This document shows, one piece after another, positions 43,902 through 54,209 of a stretch of 64,000 nucleotides of DNA (positions are counted from its first letter, which is position 1; the number at the start of each line of letters is the position of its first letter). The position numbers and the translations under genes were made by a program. The notes beneath the pieces were generated by a model, which was given only the letters and a program-made list of their open reading frames with translations, did not search any database and was not told the origin of the DNA. This DNA is from Locusta migratoria (lineage: Eukaryota; Arthropoda; Insecta; Orthoptera; Acrididae): the NCBI GenBank assembly GCA_026315105.1, contig CM048744.1, positions 360,097,168 to 360,161,167 on the forward strand. The letters are read 5' to 3'.

Positions 43902-44055
43902 GCGCGGCCGGTCCGGTCGGAGGTTCGAGTCCTTCCTCGGACGTGGGTATGTTTGTTTGTACTTTGCCTAAGTCATTTTAAGTAAGATTAAGTAGTGTGT
44001 AACTCTAGCGACCAATGACCTAAGTAGTTTGGCCGCATAAGACTACACATATACA
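43902..44055 (+). mobile_element. SINE fragment, another tRNA-derived family
   Basis: Plus strand, 5'-truncated: GCGCGGCCGGTCCGGTCGGA, B box GGTTCGAGTCC, then TAAGTAGTGTGTAACTCTAG, CAATGACCTAAGTAGTTTGG. Distinct 3' half from families A-C. Confidence 0.75.
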
Positions 44056-44581
44056 CGTAATTTATTTATTTCATAACCACATTTAAGTACTAATAATTAA
44101 AGAAACTTAAATGTACAAATTTGAAATAAACACTGAAAACAAATGATTGATATTTCTCATAAGATGAATGCACACAACCGTTGAATTATGTCTTGTGAAT
44201 GTACCTACAAAATCTGCCATATGAAAATTTTAGTGTGAGTCCCAAATTTGTTTTTTCTATAATAACATTAAAAACATATTAAAAATTCAGAACTCGAAAA
44301 CCAGTGAAGTTATGGACTTGAAGCGTTTTGTGTTGCTAAATCTTTACATAGTAGACACGATTCTAAAATTTGGTTGCTATCGCCAAAGTAGACGAAAAGT
44401 TAAATTTTTTGGTGTAATCTTCGCCGTGTAGACTGTATGTTGTAGAAATCTACGCCGAACCCAATTATAATCATACCTCTGAGGAGAGAACGTTGTTTGC
44501 ACTTCTCCTGCGTTTCTAGTCGGCCGTGCTGTGCTACGTAACGACATCACAACGTTCCATTTCACCGAGAGCTATATATGT

Positions 44582-44625
44582 ATTGGTGTGATGTCTGTTC
44601 TTTCGAAATAAGACATCACACCAAT
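44582..44625. repeat. Perfect hairpin with 15-bp arms
   Basis: ATTGGTGTGATGTCT (44582-44596) and its exact inverse AGACATCACACCAAT (44611-44625), 14-base loop with TTCTTTCGAAATAA. The arms extend imperfectly through TATATGTAT on both sides. Confidence 0.85.
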
Positions 44626-45017
44626 ATATGTATCATTTAGACGCAAAGATTCTGGGTTCTCTTTTCATCGCTAACGCGATTAACAACGTTAGACCTTGTG
44701 TGTAAACAGTTAAAGGTTATGAGTGCCTCTGGAAAAATGCATAAGTAACACCTGTTGTTTGAGACTTAAAGATGACCTCAAATTAGCCGAAATCGATATC
44801 TCATAATAAACATAAGGTGTAGCTGTCAATATTTCATAATGCAATTTCTAACATATTTAAAAGCTGCTCAAAACCACCTACAAAAAACCTTTATAATGAG
44901 ATTTATATAATTCCACGATCAAATTGTGTTTTAGTTTTTTTTAGTAATACACCCAAAGATCTGCCCTTGCTTTTAGTGCCTTGATCAGCTGTTTATTTTT
45001 AGAGGTATTACTAGGGA

Positions 45018-45235
45018 CAGGAAAAATTCGTATTTGCGATAAATTCGAATATAGATGCGAATTCTGACTCAAAATGCAGTAAATCCGAAATTGTCATAAA
45101 TGGTATTTTGTAGTGAAACACTATTTAATCAGAAATATTGGGAGATAACTTTATTTTCTGCCCTTAAATATGTAGAAAGTAAACAGTAGGTACCGGAAAA
45201 ATTCGCATTTTTCAATGAATGCGAAATATAGGCCC
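45018..45235 (+). repeat. Internal repeat GGAAAAATTCGYATTT
   Basis: Two direct copies (about 45020-45060 and 45193-45232), each followed by a CGAAATATAG-like block. Part of the 42725-45501 element. Confidence 0.5.
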
Positions 45236-45501
45236 ATGCTAATTTTGGGCCGGAATGCGAGAGACGTGAATCTTGTAATATACCCTATTTTTAGCGAACG
45301 TCCCGTTACTACTGCTCCACCTCGCTCGGTGGGCCTTTCCCTGAATACGGCACAGGTAGCGGCTGGAGGGCGTGGAGTAGAGGTGGTGTATCGCTACTTC
45401 TGGAACACCCTGTTCACTACCTGCAGCGTCCGGGTCTCCGCGCAAGTGTCTACACATTCCCTTTCCGCGCAAGTGTCACTCCTCGCAAGTGTCACAAACT
45501 C

Positions 45502-46672
45502 CAGTCTGGAGCATAGTCCCCCTAATAAAATTCCTCCATGATCCCCTATTCAATGCTCACATTGATGCCTCATCTGATGTTAAGCCTATTACTTCAAAAT
45601 CATTCTGCACCGAATCTAAGTACTTTCTTCTTAGTCTACCTCGTCTCCTCTTACTCTCCGCTGCCGAGTTCATGAGTCTCTAGGTAACATTGCTTCTCCC
45701 ATGCGTGTAACATGACCCCACCATCTCAGTCTGTTCGCTCTAACTTGATTTCCTCATTATGCACACTCTCCTGCCATTGTTCCCGTCTATTAGTACGTGC
45801 AATTATCCTTACTACTTTCATAACTGTAACCCCAATCTTATTAATAACGTAACCTGTATCCACCAAGCTTTCACTCCCATACAACAAAGTTGGTCGAAAG
45901 ATAGTGCGATGCACTGCTAACTTAAGTCTTGGTACTGACTTTCTTTTGTAGAAGAGAGTAGATCTTAGCTGAGCACTCACTGCATTAGCTTTGCTGTACC
46001 TTGATTCAAGTTCTTTCACTATACATCCTAAGTACTTGAAACTGTCCACCTGTTCTTTGTTCCTTCTATTTTGCATTCAATTATGTAAATCTCTTTCCCA
46101 CAACTTTCGTTTTGGATATGCTGATGTTCATATCATAATCCTTACACCTCTGATTGAGCTCTGAAATATTAGATTGCAATCTGTAAATCGAATCTGACAT
46201 CGCAACTAAGTCATCCGCATATGCAAGACTGCTTAATTTGTTTTCCCTATTTTAATCCCGCCTTGCCAGTCTACTGTTTTCAACGTATGATCCATGAATA
46301 GTATGAACAACAATGGTGACAGGTTACAGCCTTGTCTTACCCCTGAAACTACCCTGAACCATGAACTCAATTTAGTCAACTGTAACTGCTGCCTGACAGT
46401 CTACGTAAAGCCCTTTAATTGCCTGCAGAAGTTCGCCTCTTATTCCATAATCTTGTAGAACTGTCAACAGCTTGCTCCTAGGAACACGGTCATAAGCCTT
46501 TTGTACATTTATAAAACATATATGCAGTTCAGGGGACTGATGATCCAGTAGTTTGGTCCCCTTTAAATAACAAAAACAACAACATATGCAGTTCCCTGTT
46601 CCACTCATAGCACTTCTCCATTATCTGCCGTAAACTAAAAATCTGGTCCTGACAGCCTCTAAAATGCCACTC
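45502..46672 (-). pseudogene. LINE RT relic, minus strand
   Basis: Minus strand, from about 46672: DQIFSLRQIMEK, then FINVQKAYDRVPRSK (motif A, 46530 region) and DYGIRGELLQAIKGLY. After degraded motif B/C sequence it reads QVDSFKYLGCIVKE, RSTLFYKRKSVPRLKLAV, and RPTLLYGSES (46076-45726). The 3' UTR continues to 45509 and, past the inserted element, to 42444. A 54-bp insertion lies at 46531-46584. A related fragment is at 50560-50800. Stops and frameshifts throughout. Confidence 0.82.
46531..46584 (+). mobile_element. 54-bp 5'-truncated retrotransposon insertion
   Basis: Sequence starting AGGGGACTGATGATCCAGTA and ending in a CAAAAACAACAACA tail, flanked by a perfect 10-bp duplication TATGCAGTTC (46521-46530, 46585-46594). 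It is a minimal 3' end of an (ACA)n-tailed retroelement, inserted in the RT relic. Confidence 0.85.
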
Positions 46673-46990
46673 TTCCCTACCTCAAAAATTTTATGGAACC
46701 TTTCCTGTATCCCTTTCACAATTAGAAGACCCAGCCGGAAGGGTATTGCAGGTATTGCAAGGGAATGGCCTAGCCACGGCCTAGGAGATTGTTTACTGAA
46801 TGAATTTTCATTTTGCAGCAGAGTGCACGCTGATTCTAAACTGCCTGGGCCACTTATAAGTAGTGCATTGAAAAGTCGGTCATTGCGTCCGTGAATAACA
46901 ATGGTCCCAGATTGGATACCTGGTCCAGCACGTAGGTTAAATCTACCAGGAAGCTTCGACTCAGACTCTACCCGAGAATGAAAGATATAA
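46673..46990. repeat. Dispersed inverted-repeat element, family of 49618-49868
   Basis: Near 46798-46850, GAATGAATTTTCATTTTGCA and GCAGAGTGCACGCTGAT are followed by AAACTGCCTGG; an inverted version of this (CCAGGAAGCTTCGACTCAGA..GAATGAAAG) occurs at 46948-46985. The same opening is found at 49620. A tRNA-like core is expected from the family; here it is degraded. Confidence 0.6.
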
Positions 46991-47284
46991 TCTACACACA
47001 ATTAATTAGCATTTTTCACTTGTTGCTTCACGCATTACTATCTGCACTGTTACGCTACACAGACATTTACGGCGTCTGATATTTCAGCCAAGACGTAACT
47101 TCCAAATTTTCTTTATATCGTTTGTGGCTTCGCATCTGTCTCTCTACATCAGTAGTCAGCATTTCATAACAAATGAAAACGATGTTGTGCTCGCGTAAAT
47201 AGCAGCTTATAGTGTTATTCAACACGAAAAAAAGTTAATGGCAAACATCTGTGATGCTCCTCAAAATATTGCAATTGACAACAA
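46991..47284. other. Unassigned sequence
   Basis: Nothing recognised. Confidence 0.4.
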
Positions 47285-47883
47285 TACAATACACGAAACA
47301 GATTCTTTTACCTAGGAGAGTGGATTACACACAATGCAAAAGAAAAGACAGCTATAGAAACTAGAGTGCACAAAATGGAAAGTGTGTTTCAGATGACCAA
47401 AAACGTTTATAATAAAAAATCCTTGTCCTGGAACACGAAATTAAGACGCTACCAAACAGTGGTAGACCTGAAGCTCTTTATGCGACAGAAATGGATATCT
47501 TGAGAAACTAGGGAAAGTCGAAAGAATTCTAAGGAAAATACTGGGAGCTAAAAGAAACGATAATGCTGAATACAGATTAAGACAAAACAGGGAGCTATGC
47601 TTGAAACGTGGAAAAGTAACTGAAGTAAAGAGGAAGAGAAGACTACGTTTTTGGACATATATTCAGAATGGATAACAACAGACTAACCAAGCGGATATTC
47701 ACATTACACAATAGCTACAAATCCAAGCCCGCATAGTTCACAGGAACTTAAAAGGACATGGAAAACGGAACACATTTCAGATAGGCAGCTGAAAAGGCAG
47801 AATTTCAGGAGAGAAAGGAAACAAACGAAAGTGGACTCAACAAGAAAAGGAACAACACTCTAAAAGAATGAAGGAAATTTGGG
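47285..47883 (+). pseudogene. LINE ORF C-terminus relic, plus strand
   Basis: Plus strand: LGEWITHNAKEKTAIETR, VHKMESVFQMTKNVYNKKSL, KLRRYQTVV, PEALYATEMD, VERILRKILGAKRND, then RKRRLRFFGHI and RMDNNRLTKRIF. This is the distal part of a non-LTR RT ORF (thumb plus C-terminal RRLRF-GH block). Several frame changes. The SINE at 47884 interrupts it. Confidence 0.72.
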
Positions 47884-48085
47884 AAAAAAATGTTCAAATG
47901 TTTGTATAGCTTATGGGACTTAACTACGGGGTCATCAGTCCGTAAACTTACAAACTACTTATATACTAGCTAACACTAAGGACATCACAAATACCCATGA
48001 CCGAGGGGGGATTCGAACCCCCGACCGTAGTGGCCGTGCAGACCGTGACTGGCGCGCCACAGTCCCCTCGGCCGCCGCGGTCGGT
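47884..48085 (-). mobile_element. tRNA-derived SINE, family A
   Basis: Minus strand; head slightly changed (ACCGACCGCGGCGGCCGAG), B box GGTTCGAATCC. Imperfect target duplication GAAATTTGG (47874-47882) and GATATTTGG (48086-48094). Confidence 0.9.
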
Positions 48086-48308
48086 GATATTTGGAAACTA
48101 AGGAAATCTAATACAAAGAAGAGTAGCCAAAGTTAATTCATTGTACCCTCCAAATGGGTTATTCGAAAGAAGAAGATTTAACATGAATGAGTGCCAGACT
48201 TTGTAGTTAAAATTACTGTCTTCTCCATTTTGACTGAATAATTATCACCTGTGAAGTGTTTGTTTTAAGACGTATACCATGTTAATTTTGAAGACGATTA
48301 TTTTAACA

Positions 48309-48509
48309 AAATGTTCAAATGTTTGTAGAGTCTATGGGACTTAACTACGGGGGTCATCAGTCCCTAAACTTACAAACTACTTATGAACTACTTACAACTT
48401 AAGGACGGCACAAATATCCATGCCCGAGGGGGGATTCGAACCCCCGACCTTATTGGCCGTGCGGACCGTGACTGGAGCGCCTCAATCCCCTCGGCCACCG
48501 CGGCCGGCC
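48309..48509 (-). mobile_element. tRNA-derived SINE, family A
   Basis: Minus strand, full head GCCGGCCGCGGTGGCCGAG, B box GGTTCGAATCC. Target duplication TATTTTAACA (48299-48308) and TGTTTTAACA (48510-48519), one mismatch. Confidence 0.92.
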
Positions 48510-48519
48510 TGTTTTAACA

Positions 48520-48968
48520 GACTTTATCTGTATTCTTGTTGTCTTTTTAATGATATCAGTCGGTTTTACACTTGATCCGCGAGTAGAATGGACACTTCCT
48601 CGTGTAGCGTGTTTTAAAATTACAAACACATTGCAGTCACCTGCGAAGTACAGGAATAGATAAACGATGCAGCGGTGCCACATCTATTGTCGTTACACTA
48701 AATTACGACAGTTGCCGGCTAACTTTGGTGTTATAGCTTTGCCTTTCACCAAGAACTTAGATAAGAAAGAGATAAGATTAATTCAAGTATCGTGTCATTA
48801 TCTGGGATGCTATTCACTCGAATTACACGAGTACTGTCGAGTTGAATTTCTCAGATAAAACTGCCAGTCATCCAGAATTCCATAACCCAAACTCGTCATT
48901 AAAACAGAATAACAAAAAAAGAAGGCAAACACCGCAACTGAAATGACAACAAAACAACACGAAGTATT
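48520..48968. other. Unassigned sequence
   Basis: No gene or element end recognised. Confidence 0.4.
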
Positions 48969-49140
48969 TGGTACGAGGAAATGCTCAAAAGTAATGCCTC
49001 CACTGTTTATGTGGGAAAATGTTAATGCTTTATACTAAGGATCTACCGAATCTGCGGTTTAGGCCAAAATATTGGTTTCGGTCAAAAATCAGCCGAATAT
49101 TCGGCTTCGCCGAAACTAGCTTTCTGCAACTTTCTAATAA
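48969..49140. repeat. Mariner tip plus GCCGAATATTCGGC repeat
   Basis: TACGAGGAAATGCTCAAAAG at 48973 looks like a mariner terminal repeat; nothing else of a mariner follows. At 49048-49130 a separate repeat carries the perfect short palindrome GCCGAATATTCGGC with flanking TCGGTCAAAAATC. Confidence 0.4.
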
Positions 49141-49617
49141 AGTCGGGTCGCGTTCGGGATGAATTCAGTCAACTTTGCTTCAGTTGCCGGCGTGCAGTTT
49201 AAATGCTATGAGCCTCTCCTCGCCCGTAATAATTCTGGGTATTTTGTTGTTAAGCACAATATAACGCAATCGTATCTTATAGTGATATTCTTATACTAAG
49301 CTAGTTTAACGCATTCAGTATTGTACGTAATGGAACGGGTTATCATATTGTAATACTGAAAAATTTTATTGAAGTGTTTCCTTGAAAGCGAAAAGTTTTG
49401 TAATAACTGATATGGGTTTAGGAAACGTTGATTATGTGCTACACAGATTTTCCAGTTCAGTTTGCGTAAATATGTAGTGATAATAATAATACTGTTAGTC
49501 GGAATTGTGACCTTATTTTTTCGAAATACTTCCTGCAGCACTGATTGAAGCTGATTTACTGACTGTAACTTATATGCAGTATGTATCTAGGAATGCCAAA
49601 CGGGAGATACATAAAGT
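49141..49617. other. Unassigned AT-rich sequence
   Basis: Nothing recognised. Confidence 0.4.
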
Positions 49618-49868
49618 TCCAGAATGAAATTTTCCCTCTGTAGCATAGTGTGCGCTGATATGAAACTTCCTGGCATATTAAAATTGTGTGTTGGAACCGG
49701 GACTTGAACCTGGCACTCTACCGACTGAGCTATCCCGACACTACTCATGACCCGTTCTCACAACTTTAATTCTGTCAGTACCTCGCGTCATACTTTGCTG
49801 GGCAAAGGTCCCAGGTTCCAGTCCCGGTTACGGCACACATTTTTAATCTGACAGGAAGATTCCTTATT
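49618..49868. repeat. Dispersed element with inverted ends and tRNA-like core
   Basis: Opens CCAGAATGAAATTTTCCCTC and GTGTGCGCTGATATGAAACT followed by TCCTGGCA. The centre holds CGGGACTTGAACCTGGCACT and CTACCGACTGAGCTATC, an inverted tRNA-like T-arm and A-box pattern. The right end (CGGCACACATTTTTAATCTG) mirrors the left inner part. Related to 46673-46990. Confidence 0.65.
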
Positions 49869-50123
49869 TAAAGTTGTTTGTCGATTGCAAAAACGGAAGT
49901 GAAGATGGTAGTAGAAAGCTACCGCTCCCAAGAAGTAAATTGAAAAGACGCTGTTTATTAATCAAACAAATTATTACTTTCTGCGTATTTTATAGAGTGG
50001 TAGATATATCCAGGCTCCAGCATTTCGTAGTATGTGCTTAGCATCTCTGTTGGTTGTGTACCTATAAAGTATCTTCCTATAAGAAAATATGCAAGACTGA
50101 GGAATATTTATGTGGTAGCTGTA
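49869..50123. other. Unassigned sequence
   Basis: Nothing recognised. Confidence 0.4.
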
Positions 50124-50451
50124 CAGTAGAATCTCGTTAATTCGATGTGACCGGGGCCGTTACCACTTCTAACTATCGAAATTTATGTGCGAAAACGAAA
50201 TAAATCGACTTTGAAAAGAATACATGTGTCAAAAAAAATAAGAACTACTTGTTAAACAAAGTGTTTAAGTGGGCATTTACATTGGCATCCTAAAGGTTTT
50301 AAGTCTTTTAAGTTTTTACTTCGCGATATAATGGTGGAGTGCCTTTTTCGGGTGAAGACAGAGTGTACCCGCAGTTTTTTGTTTTGTTTTATGACGCTGA
50401 TATTAGTGCGAAACTCGTAATTCCGAGACTGGAAATATCGAGTCTCTACTG
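50124..50451. mobile_element. pogo/Tigger-type MITE
   Basis: Terminal inverted repeats CAGTAGAATCTCGTTAATTCG and the inverse of CAGTAGAGACTCGATATTTCC, each flanked by TA (50122-50123, 50452-50453). 328 bp, no ORF. CAGTAGA/CAGTWGA tips with TA duplication are usual for pogo-group elements. Confidence 0.75.
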
Positions 50452-50559
50452 TATCGTGTTCAGTTTACTTCTTCTCTAACTTACTTTAATTTTTTTAGGT
50501 AGAAATTGTCACAGCGAGGAGAAAAGAATCCACTTAGAAGTACTTTAATAACCGTCGAT

Positions 50560-50820
50560 TTGTCTAAACTTTCACTCCCATACAACAAAGCTGGTCGGAA
50601 GATAGAGCGGTGAACCGCTAAGTTACCTTGGTACTTACTTCCTTCTTGCAGAAGAGCTGAGCACTCACTGCATTAGCTTTGCTACACCTTGATACAAGGT
50701 CTTTCACTATGTTTTCATCTTGTGTGACTATACGTCCTAGGTACTTGAAACTGTCTACCTGTTTTAACTTCGTTCCTCCCACTTGGCACTCAGTCAGTTT
50801 GAAGGACTTCGGAAATTTAA
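50560..50820 (-). pseudogene. LINE fragment related to 45502-46672
   Basis: Minus strand: LTECQVGGTKLKQVDSFKYL, GRIVTQDE, KDLVSRCSKANAVSAQL, matching the QVDSFKYLGCIVKELESRYS region of the larger relic. Truncated on both sides. Confidence 0.75.
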
Positions 50821-50829
50821 AAAAATAAT

Positions 50830-51360
50830 TTAAAAAATAAAAATAAGAGCAACCTACAGTGGGTGCCCAGATCTGGAGAGTATGAGGATGATGAAGCACA
50901 GTGCTTTCGTTTTTTGTGCAGTAGTCACGCACCGACAAGAACGAGTGTCCGGCTGCGTTATCGTGATGCATGAGCTATAAACTGTCTCGTCACATTTCCT
51001 CACATGGTATGACCCAACTGAAATGTTGCATTCTTGTGCAGAATGTCGGACAGTCACTCTTCGATTGGCAGCCACAATTTCGTTGATGTTCCTGACATGA
51101 GCGTCGTCGGTAGAAGTTGGAGGGCGTTCTGGACGAGGGTCATCTTTAACCTCCTTCCTGCCAGTTTTATGACTCTTCAACCATTAACACCGAATACGGC
51201 TTAAACACTCATTACCATAGGCCTTTTGTCTCATTTTGGTGAGTCTTTGTAAATTGTTTCCTGGAATTCACACAAAATAACCCTGCCGTCTCGAAATGCG
51301 CAAACTGTGCGACACAGCGTTCTACTCAATACAGCACTGAACAGTATTTGACAGACATGT
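50830..51360 (-). pseudogene. Mariner transposase relic, left part
   Basis: Minus strand. The N-terminal half (51180-51000) reads KTGRKEVKDDPRPERPPTS, DDAHVRNINEIVAANRRVT and RHSAQECNIS. The distal half follows almost directly: HHDNAAGHSFLSVRDY and TVLHHPHTL (50980-50870). The centre is deleted and the third catalytic region is unrecognisable. It continues past the 51361-53165 insertion to a mariner tip near 53285. Confidence 0.8.
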
Positions 51361-53165
51361 GAAGGGTCCACGGGAAAAGGGGGTAAGTCTAATAAAATGA
51401 AATTTTAGATTACTACAGCTTTAGAAAGCTTTCAATAAGCTGCTTTTATCGGTTTTTGTTTCATGGAAAGAAGGAGGATAGTCTCAAAGTTACAGCGGTT
51501 TAAAAATATAGCGTCCACGGGAAAAAGGAGGTAAGTCAATGTGAAACTAGGAAAAAAGGGGGTTAGTCAGTTGACAGCAATGATCGCACATGTCATTTAC
51601 ATTCCGTAGTCCAGGTGTTGAGCATCTGCTGTTGGCGAGGTTAAGATAGTGCTTTGTGTGTTGTGTGAATTTCTTTAGTTTATTTTACGTTTTAACTGAA
51701 CTGTGGAAGTGAACATAAAAAATGAAGATGAGGAAAGTATCACCTTCAGTCAACTGTCACATTCAACGAAGAAAAGGAAGAGAACAGGTCGACTTTCCGA
51801 CGTGAGAAATAAACTTTTATCATCCACCCATGAATTAGGGCCAGATTGTAAATGTTCCACATTGAAATGTTTCCAGAGTATTACTGATGCAGAACGTGAG
51901 TATATTATATCTAATTATAACGAAATGACTGTGAATGAGCAGAATGCTTACTTGGTAGGCCTAATTAATGTAAATATTATATCGCAAAGGAGACCTAGGC
52001 GACCGGAAAATGAAGCTAAATTTCGTGAAAACAGTTATCCATATCGTGTAAGAGTGAAGAGGGAGAATTCTGTCACTGAAGTAAATGTTTGTTCTAAAGC
52101 CTTTACATCTTTTCATGGAATATCTAAAAAAAAAAAAATTGAAGTAATACAACGTTATCTGAAAAAAGGTGTGAATCCTAAGGATGGTCGAGGCCAACAC
52201 TCTAATCGGAAACATTGTGTGACATCAAAGGCACTTGAGGCAGTTCGCCAACACATTAGTTCATTTAAAGGTGAACGAAGCCATTACAGCTTGAAAACTT
52301 CTAAGAAAGTGTATCTACCACAGATCTGAACATCAGTAAGATGTATGAGTTATTTAAAAAATCATACCCTACACAATCTGTGTCGTATGAAAAATACGGA
52401 CTTGTTTTCAACACAGAAATTAACGTCGGTTTCGGATGCCCTAGAATGGACACTTGTAGTTACTGTGATAGGCATGCTGCCGAAATTCGAGCCGTTGAAC
52501 AAGTTTTGAAATCGTATCCGGAAAATAGTTAAGAAAGGGCGAGTGCAGAAAAAAATCTAGCAACTGTCAACGGAGAAAAAATTTCACTTATTAAAATCTG
52601 ATACGTTTTATATTCGTGAAAGACGTTCTAAAGCAAACAGCAGGGCATCAAAAGAATGTGAAAGCATTACTATGGATTTCCAGAAGAACTTACCTATCCC
52701 TAACATCACAACTAACGACGTGTACTACAAGAGACAGTTGACATTGTGCATGTTTAATATTCATAAATTTTCAACCAATGAATCATATTTCTTCGTGTAT
52801 GATGAAACAGTAGCGTACAAAGGGTCTAACTAGGCCACTTGCTTTTTGTTTTATTTTGTGATGTCAATTCTTCATCCCTCTGTTAGCGAGATTTACTGAC
52901 ATTCCCCATTTCATAATGACTTACCCCCCTTTTTCCCTACAAAAAATTGACGTCATTCGATATAATATCTTCTTTAGCTTGTTACAATACAATTACAGGA
53001 AAACCTTGTACAGGTATCTAACGACTATATTTAAGGCTACACTAAACATAAATTTCAAGACAATTGGCTAAAAACTGCATTTGGCACATAAGGTTTGGTG
53101 TTAAAATCTTCTCTCCTGAAAAATTGAGAAGAATTGACTTACCCCCTTTTTCCCGTGGACCCTTC
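51361..53165 (+). mobile_element. TIR DNA element with iterated termini and transposase-like relic
   Basis: 1805 bp. Both ends carry GAAGGGTCCACGGGAAAA followed by GGGGTAAGTC (the right copy has one extra A). Subterminal versions of GGGAAAAAGGRGGTWAGTC recur at about 51514-51539 and 51547-51566 on the left and inverted at about 52918-52940 on the right. A plus-strand coding region (51703-52830) lies between. It is inserted in a mariner relic. The target duplication could not be defined (flanks ACATGT and ATATAG). Confidence 0.8.
51703..52830 (+). pseudogene. Transposase-like protein with Cys motifs, broken
   Basis: Plus strand. First ORF (208 codons) has a basic N-terminus (KKRKRTGRLSDVRNK), GPDCKCSTLKCF, ERE..NEMTVNEQNAYLVGL, VCSKAFTSFHGISKKKKIEV, GRGQHSNRKH and SHYSLKTSKKVYLP. 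A one-base loss at about 52330 shifts into the next ORF, with SKMYELFKKSYP, EINVGFGCPRMDTCSYCDRH. Later frames read DVYYKRQLTLCMFNIHKFST and YFFVYDETVAYKG, a block like the start of a DDE catalytic core. The C-terminal part is missing. Similar proteins are widespread in insects as uncharacterised ORFs. Transposase role inferred from the TIR context. Confidence 0.68.
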
Positions 53166-53290
53166 ATATAGTAATGACACCTCTCTGCCCCTTACACATT
53201 CAACACACGCGTGTGCAGGGATGCCAACAACATTTCGCTCCAGCACGCGAAATTACGAATGTTCTGGAATGTTTTGAACAGACCTCGTAC
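53166..53290 (-). pseudogene. Mariner relic, right tip
   Basis: Plus strand ends GGAATGTTTTGAACAGACCT then CGTA; inverted this is a TACGAGGTCTGTTCAAAA-type mariner terminus. With 50830-51360 it brackets the inserted element. Confidence 0.65.
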
Positions 53291-53532
53291 TTAAGTAGGA
53301 GCCACTTCCAAGAGCGTAGCAAAACTAGTGTACGAGCGCTACGGCTGCTGACCGATCATGGCGATTGTGTTTGTTTACGTTGTGCATTCAACTCAGCATG
53401 ACGCCTCTGAGGGTTTTTTTCCCCCTGAGAAATAACTAGTGATAGAAACAAATGTTTTGAAATACATGCGCATTTGTCGTGATAGAGATGGCAGCACTTA
53501 ACGGCACATAGAACACTAGCAGCAGTGAATAG
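53291..53532. other. Unassigned sequence
   Basis: Nothing recognised. Confidence 0.4.
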
Positions 53533-53543
53533 AGTTAACTGTT

Positions 53544-53760
53544 GCCGCGGTGGAGTAGCCGAGCGGTCTAAGGTGCCTCGCTGCGAAGCGCGCTGTTGCT
53601 CGCAGTTGGAGGTTTGAGTCTTCCCTGGGGCATGTGTGTGTGTGTGTGTGTGTGTTTGTCCTTATGTTAGTTTACCTTAGGTTAAGTAGTTTTTAAGCTA
53701 CGGACTGATTACCACGCAGTTTGGTCCGATATATTTACAAACATTTGAATTTGAATTTGA
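53544..53760 (+). mobile_element. tRNA-derived SINE, family B
   Basis: Plus strand: head GCCGCGGTGGAGTAGCCGAG, B box GGTTTGAGTCT, an internal (GT)n expansion at 53633-53655, tail ACATTTGAATTTGAATTTGA. Target duplication AGTTAACTGTT (53533-53543) and AGTTAAACTGTT (53761-53772). Confidence 0.9.
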
Positions 53761-53951
53761 AGTTAAACTGTTTATTGATACTTGAAATGTCTACGTTCTT
53801 AGCATAAGGACAACTAGTAATCATTTGTTTCCCCCATTTGCATGCTGTGCCACTGATTGAAATTCATCTCGAGTTGAGTGAGGGATGTGGTGAAGTAGTC
53901 AGGATTGGGTCCAAAGGACGTAAGTTTTACAAATGTTGACCCAAATATTAA

Positions 53952-54148
53952 ATGTTCAAATGTTTGTAAAGCTTATGGGACTTAACTGTAGGGTCATCAG
54001 TCCCTAAACTTACAAACTACTTATGAACTAACTTATACTAAAGACGACACAAACATCCATGCCAGAGGGAGGATTCGAACCCCCGACGCGGGAGGCTGCG
54101 CGATCCGTAACGCGGCGCTCCAGACCACTCGGCTACTTCCGCTCGGCA
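53952..54148 (-). mobile_element. tRNA-derived SINE, family C
   Basis: Minus strand: head GCCGAGCGGAAGTAGCCGAG, B box GGTTCGAATCC, shared body and tail. 13-bp target duplication ACCCAAATATTAA (53939-53951) and ACCCAGATATTAA (54149-54161), one mismatch. Confidence 0.9.
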
Positions 54149-54209
54149 ACCCAGATATTAATTTTTTCCGCAGATTCCGATAAGTTTTGTTTGTTTCTGG
54201 TCATGAAGC

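Larger units (their letters stand above)
42725..45501. mobile_element. hAT-like non-autonomous DNA element with CTTGCGCGG iterons
   Basis: A 2777-bp insertion that splits a LINE relic. It has a perfect 8-bp target duplication CAGTCTGG (42717-42724, 45502-45509). Removing it restores continuous LINE sequence. The left end has three copies of ACACTTGCGCGG spaced by AGTG; the right end has three inverted copies, one imperfect, so the subterminal repeats are inverted. No transposase motif anywhere inside. Interior contains a SINE fragment (43902-44055) and a hairpin (44582-44625). hAT assignment rests on duplication length only. Confidence 0.82.

Noticed and set aside
49048..49130. Riboswitch or terminator at GCCGAATATTCGGC
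   Set aside because: A short perfect palindrome in a dispersed eukaryotic repeat; no regulatory context.
49680..49740. Functional tRNA on the minus strand
   Set aside because: Only T-arm-like and A-box-like pieces inside a dispersed inverted-repeat element; the acceptor stem cannot be closed.
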